Positions 17,545-25,466 of a stretch of DNA of 64,000 bases are shown piece after piece; the first letter of the stretch is position 1, and each line of letters opens with the position of its first letter. The stretch lies in contig NZ_MRWQ01000008.1 in the NCBI RefSeq assembly GCF_001906925.1, forward strand, positions 1 through 64,000, given 5' to 3'. The translations under genes were made by a program, and so were the position numbers. The notes beneath the pieces are model-generated. The model saw only the letters and a list, made by a program, of their open reading frames with translations. It had not been told where the DNA came from and did not search any database. The stretch comes from Domibacillus mangrovi. Lineage in GTDB: Bacteria > Bacillota > Bacilli > Bacillales > Domibacillaceae.

Positions 17545-17596
17545 ATTCGTTCTATTATCTTATCATGCCCTAATGGCATAAATCAAACAGCTCCAC

Positions 17597-18418
17597 TTAA
17601 AGAAAAACGAAATAAATAACAGCGGCCAGCACAATCCGGTAAATGGCAAACGGAATGAGTTTGATTCTATTAATTAATTTCAAGAAAAATTTAATGGATA
17701 GAAGCGCGAAAACGAACGCGCTAATAAAGCCGATGACGAAAAACGGCATCAAGTCCATCGTGAAATATTGCCAGTTTTTTAAGAGGGATAAGAAGCTCGC
17801 GCCAAACATAATCGGTACAGCCATAATGAACGTAAAATCTGCGGCTGCTCTATGACTCATGCCAAGTAAAACACCGCCTGAAATCGTCGAGCCTGAACGG
17901 GAAAAGCCTGGCCAGAGTGATAAACATTGAATGAGCCCGACAGATAACGCTTGTCCATACGTAATTTGGTCGACTGTCTCGATTTCTCGTTTGCGGCCGC
18001 CAATTAAATCTGCTGCAATCATTAAAAACGCACCGACAACAAGACCGATCAATACCGTTTCCGTTGAAAATAAATATTCATCAATATAATCTTCAAACAA
18101 GACACCTAGAATACCTGCTGGAAGCAAGCCGACGATCACATGTGTTAAACGAAGCCGTCCGCCTTGTCCACGTGTTTCTTTGTTTAACCCGAGTAAATCA
18201 ATAAATCGATTTCTAAACACGACGACAACCGCTAATATGGAACCGAGTTGAATAACGATTTTAAACGTGTTTGCTGCATATTTCCCTAAAAACGCTTGTG
18301 ACTGCAGCCACATATCATCGACGATAATCATATGCCCAGTTGATGACACCGGCGCAAATTCTGTCAATCCTTCAACCAAGCCAAGAATAACTGCTTTTAA
18401 AAGAGTAATAAAGTCCAT
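17597..18418 (-). CDS. uppP: Undecaprenyl-diphosphatase UppP (BacA)
   Basis: The ATG at 18418 follows AAGGAG; 273 residues. It dephosphorylates undecaprenyl pyrophosphate to recycle the lipid carrier of wall synthesis and gives basal bacitracin resistance. The two catalytic motifs are present: EGLTEFAPVSSTGH (20-35) and PGFSRSGSTISGG. About eight TM helices are predicted. It is followed by the terminator that precedes hflX. Confidence 0.95.
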   Translation of the reverse strand: MDFITLLKAVILGLVEGLTEFAPVSSTGHMIIVDDMWLQSQAFLGKYAANTFKIVIQLGSILAVVVVFRNRFIDLLGLNKETRGQGGRLRLTHVIVGLLPAGILGVLFEDYIDEYLFSTETVLIGLVVGAFLMIAADLIGGRKREIETVDQITYGQALSVGLIQCLSLWPGFSRSGSTISGGVLLGMSHRAAADFTFIMAVPIMFGASFLSLLKNWQYFTMDLMPFFVIGFISAFVFALLSIKFFLKLINRIKLIPFAIYRIVLAAVIYFVFL

Positions 18419-18468
18419 ATGATAGCTCCTTTTATTGATTTCCACTCTTTAAAATAGCATGTTTCGAA

Positions 18469-18771
18469 TTATATGCCAACTTTTATCCAATAAGACTGAA
18501 TTTCGTCCAGCAGCCAGATCGCCCCTTCTTTACTAAGCACAATATCCCCACTGAAATGCCAATGATCGTTTGATATGCTCCCTGTTATAAAACACGTTTT
18601 TTCTTCTTTCCCATCAAAAGGAGAGTCATATTTTCTCATAACAATACTTTCTTGTTCATAAACCATCGCAACCTCGTCTAATTCTTGAATACCTAACTGT
18701 GTACGCATTGATTTTGGAATGGTGACTCTTCCTTCTTTATCAACAACACGTCTTATCATTATTTCTTTCAT
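18469..18771 (-). CDS. AbrB/SpoVT-type transcription regulator
   Basis: An N-terminal swapped-hairpin DNA-binding domain (IRRVVDKEGRVTIPKSMR) is followed by about 60 residues without a clear family. The ATG at 18771 lies after GGGGG and begins the conserved domain; longer in-frame starts run into the terminator of the upstream gene and are rejected. About 100 residues. AbrB-like proteins act in transition-state or sporulation control, or as antitoxins, but no toxin gene is adjacent. Confidence 0.75.
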   Translation of the reverse strand: MKEIMIRRVVDKEGRVTIPKSMRTQLGIQELDEVAMVYEQESIVMRKYDSPFDGKEEKTCFITGSISNDHWHFSGDIVLSKEGAIWLLDEIQSYWIKVGI

Positions 18772-18835
18772 CATCTGCCCCCAATGATCCATATGTACTA
18801 TTAATATTACATTCTTTTTCAATTGCGTCAAAATA

Positions 18836-18867
18836 AAAAGAATGTGCTGATCACACATTCTTTTTAT
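18836..18867 (-). terminator. Terminator of the esterase gene
   Basis: Stem AAAAAGAATGTG / CACATTCTTTTT overlaps the stop codon of the gene at 18851-19450; the minus strand continues T-rich. Confidence 0.7.
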
Positions 18868-19450
18868 ACCATTCTGCAGCTGCTTGTACTTCCGTTCCTG
18901 TCAGCATATGTCCATTCTGTTCCCAATGTACGGCCGTTATGGTCCCTGCACGATCAAGCAGTTGCTGCAGCTCTTCAGTTTCCTCTGGCGGACATAAAGG
19001 ATCATTTTTTCCAGCCGCCATAAAGACCGGTATACCCGTTAAATTAGGCAGCTCTATTCCACGGCGCGGCACCATCGGATGATGCAAAATAGCCCCTTTT
19101 ACTGCTTTTTCATAATGGAATAGCAGACTCGCGGCAATGTTCGCACCATTTGAATAGCCAATCGCCACGACTGAGTCACGGCCAAATCCATATTGTTTTG
19201 ACGCATCATCAAGAAACTTATTTAATTCTTTCGTACGGAAAATTAAATCCTCTTCATCAAAAACACCTTCAGCTAGACGGCGGAAAAACCGGGGCATTCC
19301 GTTTTCAAGTACGTTACCACGTACGCTTAATACAGAGGCTTCCGGATCAATTATTTGAGCAAGCGGCAGTAAATCTTGCTCTGTACCGCCCGTGCCATGC
19401 AACATAAGTAATACGTTCTCATTTTTCCCTTGTTGAAAAAGATGTTTCAT
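18851..19450 (-). CDS. Alpha/beta hydrolase, MhqD-like carboxylesterase
   Basis: A 199-residue hydrolase of the phospholipase/carboxylesterase family. The oxyanion motif is LMLHGTGGTE, the nucleophile elbow IGYSNGAN, the acid D in GKNDPLCP and the histidine in NGHMLT. It resembles B. subtilis MhqD/YodD. The ATG has an AGGA-type site upstream (GAGGG...). It stands alone, flanked by a terminator. Confidence 0.85.
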   Translation of the reverse strand: MKHLFQQGKNENVLLMLHGTGGTEQDLLPLAQIIDPEASVLSVRGNVLENGMPRFFRRLAEGVFDEEDLIFRTKELNKFLDDASKQYGFGRDSVVAIGYSNGANIAASLLFHYEKAVKGAILHHPMVPRRGIELPNLTGIPVFMAAGKNDPLCPPEETEELQQLLDRAGTITAVHWEQNGHMLTGTEVQAAAEWYKKNV

Positions 19451-19523
19451 TATAAAAATCCTCCGTCCCTCTTATTATCTCGAATTAAAGATAATAGTAC
19501 AAGACAAGAGGAATTGAGTCAAC

Positions 19524-20342
19524 TTATTCCGTTCCGTTTTTTTCAATCGACACAGAGGATACATTTCTTTTTTTCTTATGCGTCATGTACATCGCCACTC
19601 CCGTAAACAAAGCCCCACCGACAATATTACCGAACGTAACGGGCATCTGATTCCAGAACCACCAGTCCGCTATCGATACATCTGCGCCAAACATCATGCC
19701 CGCTGGAATAACAAACAAATTAACGACGGAATGCTCGAACCCTTGCGCAAAAAAGATAAAAATCGGCAGCCACATCGCGGCTATTTTTCCAATCACACTT
19801 TCCGCTGTCATCCCCATAACCACAGCAAGAGCAACCATCCAGTTGCACAAAATGGCTTTTACGAAGACAGATGCAAGACCCGCTCCGCCAAGTGCCGCAT
19901 ATCCAGTTGTTTTCATTTCAGCTGTTTTCACAATCTGCTCAATGACCGATTGATCCGCCGCAAACCGGAATGAAATAAAATAAAGGACTACATACAAAAA
20001 GCAGCCAATCACATGACCGAGAAACACCCACCCCCAGTTTGACCACATCTGCCCCATTGTTGCTTTTTTCTCATAAACCGCAAGCGGGATAAGAGCAAAG
20101 TTTCCTGTTACAAGTTCCATCCCGAGCAGCACCACCATGACAAACCCCACCGGAAACACAAGCGCACCGACAATCCCCATTCCCGTCTGGATGGATGCTG
20201 TCATCGCCAGCGTAACTGCGTAGCTAATAAACGCGCCCGCAAGCGCACTTCTGATTAATACATCTTTTATAGAAAGAGCTGCTTTCATTGCTCCAGCTTG
20301 CACCATACTTTCAATAACTTGTTCTGGCTTTACATAACCCAC
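19524..20342 (-). CDS. Formate/nitrite transporter family protein
   Basis: A membrane channel of about 272 residues of the FNT family (FocA/NirC type) with six TM helices. Conserved segments are LAGAFISYAVTLAM, LVTGNFALIPLAVYEKK, ILCNWMVALAVVMG and FEHSVVNLFVIPAG; the last contains the pore histidine region. I chose the GTG at 20342, nine bases after AGGAG; upstream GTG codons are alternatives. The substrate (formate or nitrite) cannot be told from sequence, and no formate or nitrite enzyme is adjacent. Confidence 0.85.
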   Translation of the reverse strand: MGYVKPEQVIESMVQAGAMKAALSIKDVLIRSALAGAFISYAVTLAMTASIQTGMGIVGALVFPVGFVMVVLLGMELVTGNFALIPLAVYEKKATMGQMWSNWGWVFLGHVIGCFLYVVLYFISFRFAADQSVIEQIVKTAEMKTTGYAALGGAGLASVFVKAILCNWMVALAVVMGMTAESVIGKIAAMWLPIFIFFAQGFEHSVVNLFVIPAGMMFGADVSIADWWFWNQMPVTFGNIVGGALFTGVAMYMTHKKKRNVSSVSIEKNGTE

Positions 20343-20412
20343 CTTCACGATCTCCTTTTGCACATACTTTTTCTTTTATTATACAATCAGATCGTTATCG
20401 ATGCTTTTAAAA

Positions 20413-20455
20413 ATAGAAAAGAGCGATCTCTATTTTTTCAGGGACGCTCTTTTTT
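20413..20455 (-). terminator. Terminator-like hairpin downstream of the tatA remnant
   Basis: AAAAGAGCG / CGCTCTTTT arms flank a 19-nt loop, with T runs on both strands. It separates the tatA remnant from the transporter gene. Confidence 0.6.
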
Positions 20456-20461
20456 ATATGA

Positions 20462-20599
20462 TTATTTTACTTCATTGTCCGACTTTTCTTGCGGTTGTTT
20501 TTTCGCTTTCTTGTCATCATCTTCCATAAGACCTTTTGTCGAGTTTTTAAATTCCGTTAATGTTTTACCTGCTGCTCGACTGATCTCTGGCAACTTTTT
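20462..20599 (-). pseudogene. tatA: C-terminal remnant of a tatA (twin-arginine translocase) gene
   Basis: The minus strand reads KKLPEISRAAGKTLTEFKNS followed by an acidic/lysine-rich tail and TAA, which is the amphipathic helix and tail of TatA. The start codon and N-terminal membrane helix, including the FGP hinge, are missing. The homology stops where an inverted repeat and a recombinase gene begin, so the 5' part was probably lost through that event. No tatC is visible nearby. Confidence 0.8.
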
Positions 20600-20638
20600 A
20601 GTTTTTTTATTTATATGCGTATATACCTTATCATTTGA

Positions 20639-20678
20639 ATGTTACTTAAAGGGATGATACCATTATATTAAGTAACAT
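20639..20678. repeat. Perfect 11-bp inverted repeat upstream of the recombinase gene
   Basis: ATGTTACTTAA (20639-20649) and TTAAGTAACAT (20668-20678) are separated by 18 bp. It lies just before the recombinase ribosome binding site and next to the break in tatA. It could be a recombination site or an operator. Confidence 0.7.
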
Positions 20679-20693
20679 CAAGGAGAGAAGACA

Positions 20694-21233
20694 GTGGAAT
20701 ATGTTAACCCAATCAAAAACATAGATGAAATACAATTAATCAAGGAAATTTTAAAAAAACAATCGAGCCGAGACTTTGTCTTATTTGTATTAGGCATTAA
20801 TACAGGACTTAAAATTAACACGCTTCTATCTTTAAAAATCAATCAATTGGTAGACGAGTCCGGAACAATCTTTTCATTTCTTCATGTAGACAATCAAACG
20901 ATTTATTTGAATGATCAAGTTAAATCAGCCTTAACGTTTCATTTGAACCAAAATAAGACGACGATCGATGATTATCTGTTCAAATCACCGAAAAGTGAAT
21001 TACCCATTTCGCGTCAACAAGCCTATCGTGTCATCCATGATGCGGCAAGAAAAGCTGGGATAGATGATCAGATTGGCACTCATACGCTGAGAAAAACCTT
21101 TGGCTACCATGCCTATATAAAAGGGATTGCTATTTCCCTTATTCAAGCCCGGTTTCATCACGCTAGCCCATCCGAAACATTTCGTTACATCGGAATGGAT
21201 GCTACTGATCAAAAAATAGACGTAAATTTATAG
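20694..21233 (+). CDS. Short tyrosine recombinase-like protein (catalytic domain only), YoeC-like
   Basis: The GTG at 20694 follows AAGGAGAG; 179 residues. It corresponds to the catalytic domain of phage-integrase-type recombinases without the N-terminal core-binding domain. The HxxR motif (HTLRKTFGYH), the second histidine (RFHHASPSETF) and the tyrosine (RYIG) are present. The first catalytic arginine, normally TGLR, reads TGLK. B. subtilis YoeC is a similar short protein by my recollection. Activity is doubtful. It sits between a perfect inverted repeat and a terminator, next to a truncated tatA. Confidence 0.85.
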   Translation: MEYVNPIKNIDEIQLIKEILKKQSSRDFVLFVLGINTGLKINTLLSLKINQLVDESGTIFSFLHVDNQTIYLNDQVKSALTFHLNQNKTTIDDYLFKSPKSELPISRQQAYRVIHDAARKAGIDDQIGTHTLRKTFGYHAYIKGIAISLIQARFHHASPSETFRYIGMDATDQKIDVNL

Positions 21234-21255
21234 TGCTTCTTCTAACAATACATAC

Positions 21256-21302
21256 AAAAAAGCCTGCAAAGAAAATAGCTTCTTTCTCTGCAGGCTTTTA
21301 AA
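21256..21302. terminator. Bidirectional terminator between convergent genes
   Basis: AAAAAGCCTGCA / TGCAGGCTTTT arms with a loop of about 20 nt lie between the recombinase gene and the UspA-type gene. Confidence 0.75.
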
Positions 21303-21316
21303 ACAAAATGGTTCTT

Positions 21317-22009
21317 CTATTCTTTATGTTTAAACGTCTCTTCTTTAATGGAAGCGTGGATAGAAGTAGGCTCTGTAATTCGATCGTCAGTTACATGAAG
21401 TTGACACGTTTTATTGTCTTTAATAAATTTGAAGACGCCATTATTAAAATCTGTGCCAGTTTCTTTGTAAAAGATTCCTTCATGAATGACTTCATCAGAG
21501 TAGGTAAAGCTAATAAGATATTCTTCATCAGATTTTACTAAATAAGCTCTTGTCCCGCTATCAAAAAGATTGTCCTCGTCCTCAACAGAGCGGTCGATCG
21601 AAACGATATGAAAATCCACAAACGAGATTTCACGCAACAAAGTGTTGACAAAAGATCCCTTTTTAATTTCTTCCCAACGACTTTGAGGAGACTGGCCCAA
21701 AATAATTTGGGTAATATTTAATTCACGGGCAACTTCGGCAATCACTTTCACAGGTGGTCTCTTTTCATTATCGCGAAAGATTAACTCTTCCGCACCCTGT
21801 TCTTCCGCTAAAGCTTTCCATCGATCGATGTAGGCTGCTTTGTCCGCACTTAGTTCTTCTTGAGGAAGTGAATCAACAGTCAAAATGTAAAGCGGGCAAT
21901 CTAGCATGTTCGCAATGTTGCAGCCGCGCTTGATTAGCCGTTCGCCATTTGGACCATAATACGCACAAACTAAAATGCTTTCATCCATACGGGCTCTCAA
22001 TCTTTTCAT
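21317..22009 (-). CDS. UspA/KdpD-type universal stress domain protein
   Basis: The ATG at 22009 follows AGAGGTG; 230 residues. Residues 10-140 form a nucleotide-binding alpha/beta UspA domain like that in KdpD (ILVCAYYGPNGERLIKRG, ITQIILGQSPQSRWEEI, FHIVSIDR). The C-terminal 90 residues are of unknown family. It is divergent from the mrp operon, so a role in ion or potassium stress is a reasonable guess. KdpD's kinase domains are absent. Confidence 0.7.
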   Translation of the reverse strand: MKRLRARMDESILVCAYYGPNGERLIKRGCNIANMLDCPLYILTVDSLPQEELSADKAAYIDRWKALAEEQGAEELIFRDNEKRPPVKVIAEVARELNITQIILGQSPQSRWEEIKKGSFVNTLLREISFVDFHIVSIDRSVEDEDNLFDSGTRAYLVKSDEEYLISFTYSDEVIHEGIFYKETGTDFNNGVFKFIKDNKTCQLHVTDDRITEPTSIHASIKEETFKHKE

Positions 22010-22302
22010 AACGACTACACCTCTATCTATCATTTTTTAATGATTTTGTTCATTTTGCATAGCTTTAAATCTAAAGTTTAATACAGATACGACAAAGATA
22101 GTTTTCTTGCCCTAAATGACTAGATTATAGGGGAGTTGTCGAAATTTCAACCCCTAAATTTTTTAATGATGGTCACTTTATTTATATTCCCCTATTTGAC
22201 ATTGCTTACAAGGAAATAACTGTTTTTTTATTCAAGTTTTTTTAAAATTGAATACTTTCTTGCACGACTTGAACGATATCAAAAGAATAAGGAGGAACTT
22301 GT
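22010..22302. promoter_or_regulatory. Divergent intergenic region between the UspA-type gene and mrpA
   Basis: 293 bp without a gene. A hairpin AGGGG-AG-TTG / CAACCCCT lies at 22129-22155 and includes a TGTCGAA 7-mer (22137-22143). On the minus strand a TATAAT lies at 22122-22130, a likely -10 for the UspA-type gene. No convincing sigma-A promoter for mrpA was found. Confidence 0.4.
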
Positions 22303-24717
22303 TTGATCTCTATTCATGCTTTTATTCTCATCCCGATTTTAACAGCTTTTCTGATCCCGTTCATCGGGAAGCAATTCCCAAAATGGCATCTCGGATGGGT
22401 CACACTTGCCGTCCCGATTTTATTATTTAGCTTTTTCGTTTCAAAAATCCCCGTGATTTCCGCCAATAGAACCATCACAGGCTCTATCCCCTGGATTCGA
22501 GCATTGGATCTTCATTTTGCCGTTTATTTAGATGGCCTCAGTCTCATTTTCACGTTATTAATTGCAGGGGTTGGAAGCTTAGTCGTTCTGTATTCCATTT
22601 TTTATTTATCGAAAGAAAAGGAATCACTTTCCCATTTCTACGCCTACCTATTACTCTTCATGGGGGCAATGCTCGGAGTTGTGTTATCTGATAACTTAAT
22701 GGTGCTCTACCTATTCTGGGAATTAACGAGTATTTCCTCATTTTTACTCATTGCCTTTTGGTTCCATCGGAAAAAATCCCGTTACGGTGCTCAAAAATCC
22801 TTTTTAATTACGGTCGGGGGCGGTATTGCCATGCTTGTCGGGTTCATCATGCTGCAAGTGATGACCGCGACAAACAGCGTGCAAGAAATCATTGCAATGC
22901 GAGATTCGATTCAAGATCATGAATTATTTGTTCCAGCTTTAGTGTTAATCTTGCTTGGCGCTTTTACAAAATCGGCCCAATTTCCATTCCATATCTGGCT
23001 GCCGGATGCAATGGAAGCACCAACGCCCGTCAGTGCCTATTTGCACTCTGCCACGATGGTTAAAGCAGGATTATTTTTAGTCGCCCGCTTTACGCCTGTT
23101 TTTGGCGGCGAAGCGACCTGGTTTTGGCTTGTAAGCGGTGTAGGCATTTTCACGATGTTTTGGGGCTCCTTTACAGCCGTTAGACAAAATGATTTAAAGG
23201 CGTTGCTCGCTTATTCGACGATTAGCCAATTAGGGTTAATGATGTCTTTATTCGGCCTCGGATCTGCAGCGTTGCAAGGAGGCGCTTCCATCGATTCCAT
23301 TATTTATACACAAGCGATCTTTGCCGCCCTCTTTCACCTTGTCAATCATGCCACGTTTAAAGGAGCTCTTTTCATGGTTGTTGGGATTGTCGATCATGGA
23401 GTGGGGACAAGGGATGTTCGTAAACTAGGTGGTTTACTCTCCCTCATGCCGATTACGTTCACATTATCGGTTATTGGCAGCTTTTCAATGGCCGGACTTC
23501 CGCCATTTAATGGTTTTTTAAGTAAAGAAATGTTTTTTACAGCTGTATTAAATGCCCATGAAATGTCGATGTTCTCTATGGATACGTGGGGTCTTTTGTT
23601 TCCGGTTATCGCCTGGATAGGAAGCATTTTCACCTTCATTTATTCCATGTTCATCGTCTTTCGGACATTCCTCAGACCGTATCGCCGTGAACGACTGGAG
23701 AAAGACCCGCACGAAGCATCAATTGGGATGTTGCTATCCCCAATTATCCTATGTACGTTCGTCATTCTCTTGTTTTTCTTTCCGAATCTGTTAAGTAAAT
23801 ACTTGCTTGCACCTGCCATGAACGGGATTCTTCCTACCTATCAAAACATGGAAGGGTTCATTCCTAAAATCTCTGCCTGGCATGGATTTAATTTAGAATT
23901 ATTGATGACAGCAGGTGTTGTCATTCTTGGGATCATTCTAATGAACACCTATCGATTCTGGAATGTTATTTATGACTTATTTCCTGAGAAGCGAAGTCTT
24001 GATCGCGGGTATCAATGGCTATTGGCAGCAAGCGAAAGCGGATCAAAAAAAGCAACAGACCATTATATGACAGGATTTTTGCCAAACTACCTTTATTATA
24101 TCTTTGGTTTTCTCTTGCTTACAGTAGGCGGCACACTCTTTCTATCAGGAAGCATCGTCTTTGATCCTTCCAACGATGCGCCAGTCAGTTTGTATGAAGC
24201 GATCTTTGTCGGGATCATGGGCATCACAGCGGTCGGCATTCTTTTTGCAAAGTCTCGCATGACCGCTACATTGTTAAACGGTGTTCTTGGCTATTCGATC
24301 GCCGTGTTCTTTGTCTTATTTAAAGCACCGGACCTTGCGCTGACGCAGCTTGTCGTTGAAACTGTTACAACCGTCTTATTTCTCCTTTGCTTCTATCATT
24401 TACCCGAGTGGTCAAAAGAAGATCGTTCATGGAAAGTTCGTTTCCCTAAAATCATCCTTTCCATCGGCATGGGTGCGCTAACGGTATTGATTGCGTTATC
24501 TGTACAAGGAAACAATTTATTTGAATCAATCTCTAGCTATTTTGAGGATTCATATGAACTTGCGGGTGGACGTAATATTGTCAATACCATTTTAGGAGAT
24601 TTTCGTGCCTTCGATACGATGCTGGAAGTAGTCGTTCTATTTATAGCGGGCATCGGCGTCTACACTCTCGTGAAATTAAAAGCACCGCAAGGAGGGGATA
24701 AAATTGAGAGAAAATGA
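22303..24717 (+). CDS. mrpA: Na+/H+ antiporter subunit MrpA
   Basis: Starts at TTG after AAGGAGG; 804 residues, the usual MrpA length with the MrpB-like C-terminal extension. It is the largest membrane subunit of the seven-subunit Mrp cation/proton antiporter related to complex I NuoL. Conserved regions are LFWELTSISSFLLIAFW, the proton-channel helix FPFHIWLPDAMEAPTPVSAY and HLVNHATFKGALFM. It is the first gene of mrpABCDEFG, needed for alkali and sodium tolerance. Confidence 0.95.
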   Translation: MISIHAFILIPILTAFLIPFIGKQFPKWHLGWVTLAVPILLFSFFVSKIPVISANRTITGSIPWIRALDLHFAVYLDGLSLIFTLLIAGVGSLVVLYSIFYLSKEKESLSHFYAYLLLFMGAMLGVVLSDNLMVLYLFWELTSISSFLLIAFWFHRKKSRYGAQKSFLITVGGGIAMLVGFIMLQVMTATNSVQEIIAMRDSIQDHELFVPALVLILLGAFTKSAQFPFHIWLPDAMEAPTPVSAYLHSATMVKAGLFLVARFTPVFGGEATWFWLVSGVGIFTMFWGSFTAVRQNDLKALLAYSTISQLGLMMSLFGLGSAALQGGASIDSIIYTQAIFAALFHLVNHATFKGALFMVVGIVDHGVGTRDVRKLGGLLSLMPITFTLSVIGSFSMAGLPPFNGFLSKEMFFTAVLNAHEMSMFSMDTWGLLFPVIAWIGSIFTFIYSMFIVFRTFLRPYRRERLEKDPHEASIGMLLSPIILCTFVILLFFFPNLLSKYLLAPAMNGILPTYQNMEGFIPKISAWHGFNLELLMTAGVVILGIILMNTYRFWNVIYDLFPEKRSLDRGYQWLLAASESGSKKATDHYMTGFLPNYLYYIFGFLLLTVGGTLFLSGSIVFDPSNDAPVSLYEAIFVGIMGITAVGILFAKSRMTATLLNGVLGYSIAVFFVLFKAPDLALTQLVVETVTTVLFLLCFYHLPEWSKEDRSWKVRFPKIILSIGMGALTVLIALSVQGNNLFESISSYFEDSYELAGGRNIVNTILGDFRAFDTMLEVVVLFIAGIGVYTLVKLKAPQGGDKIERK

Positions 24718-25126
24718 TCTCATTTTACAAACCGTATCAAAAGTCGCTGTGTTCATTATTTTAACATTCGGCGTTTATTTATTTTTATCAGGACATCACA
24801 ATCCAGGAGGCGGATTTATCGGCGGACTTACGTTATCATCTGCTTTCGTCCTTTTGTATTTAGCCTTTGATGTGGAGTCCGTTAACGCAGGGATTCCACT
24901 CAATTATAAAATGGTAGCTGCTATAGGTGTTTTGATCGCGATATTCACTGGAATGGGTTCTCTCCTATTCGGAAGAGCTTTTCTAAGCCAATCTTCTGCC
25001 TACTTCAATCTTCCCGTTTTTGGAAAGACAGGATTTGCGACCGTCACATTATTTGAATCAGGGATTGCTTTAGGTGTGGTTGGTGTCGTCATCACGATCA
25101 TGATCAGCATAAGTGAGGATGTGTAA
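24704..25126 (+). CDS. mrpB: Na+/H+ antiporter subunit MrpB
   Basis: 140 residues, starting at a TTG inside the 3' end of mrpA (14-nt overlap) after AAGGAGGGG. Four TM helices. The MrpB family motif SGHHNPGGGFIGGL is intact at about 29-42. It is co-translated with mrpA. Confidence 0.95.
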   Translation: MRENDLILQTVSKVAVFIILTFGVYLFLSGHHNPGGGFIGGLTLSSAFVLLYLAFDVESVNAGIPLNYKMVAAIGVLIAIFTGMGSLLFGRAFLSQSSAYFNLPVFGKTGFATVTLFESGIALGVVGVVITIMISISEDV

Positions 25127-25127
25127 G

Positions 25128-25466
25128 ATGGAAACGGTCATCACTCTTTTAGTCGGTTTACTTGTATCTGTTGCCACTTACTTGCTGCTCTCAAAAAATG
25201 TGATTCGGGTCGTATTAGGCAGCGCGATTCTTTCTCATGCCATCCACCTGCTGCTCATAACGATGGGCGGGTTAAAAAAAGGAGGCGTGCCTATTTTAGG
25301 AGATAAAGTTGAAACCTATGTGGATGCGTTGCCACAAGCGCTCATCTTAACAGCCATTGTCATCAGTTTTGCCGTGACTTCGTTTTTCCTTGCTCTTATG
25401 TATCGCACGTATCAAAGCATTGGAACTGATAATTTGCACGAAATGAGAGGGACGAACGATGAATAA
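25128..25466 (+). CDS. mrpC: Na+/H+ antiporter subunit MrpC
   Basis: The ATG at 25128 (METVITLL) follows GTGAGGATG and lies one base after the mrpB stop. 112 residues, three TM helices, NuoK-like. The motif LGSAILSHAIHLLLI and the loop around DALPQALILTAIVI are typical. It overlaps mrpD by 8 nt. Confidence 0.95.
   Translation: METVITLLVGLLVSVATYLLLSKNVIRVVLGSAILSHAIHLLLITMGGLKKGGVPILGDKVETYVDALPQALILTAIVISFAVTSFFLALMYRTYQSIGTDNLHEMRGTNDE

Noticed and set aside
16227-17579. Longer HflX starting at 17579
   Set aside because: The extension encodes the terminator hairpin, and the start at 17495 has a good GGAGG.
18469-18858. AbrB-type antitoxin of a toxin-antitoxin pair
   Set aside because: No small toxin gene is adjacent; both neighbours are a hydrolase and uppP.
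22129-22155. Riboswitch or terminator in the mrp leader
   Set aside because: A single imperfect hairpin is seen; it overlaps a likely -10 box of the divergent gene and shows no ligand-binding signature.
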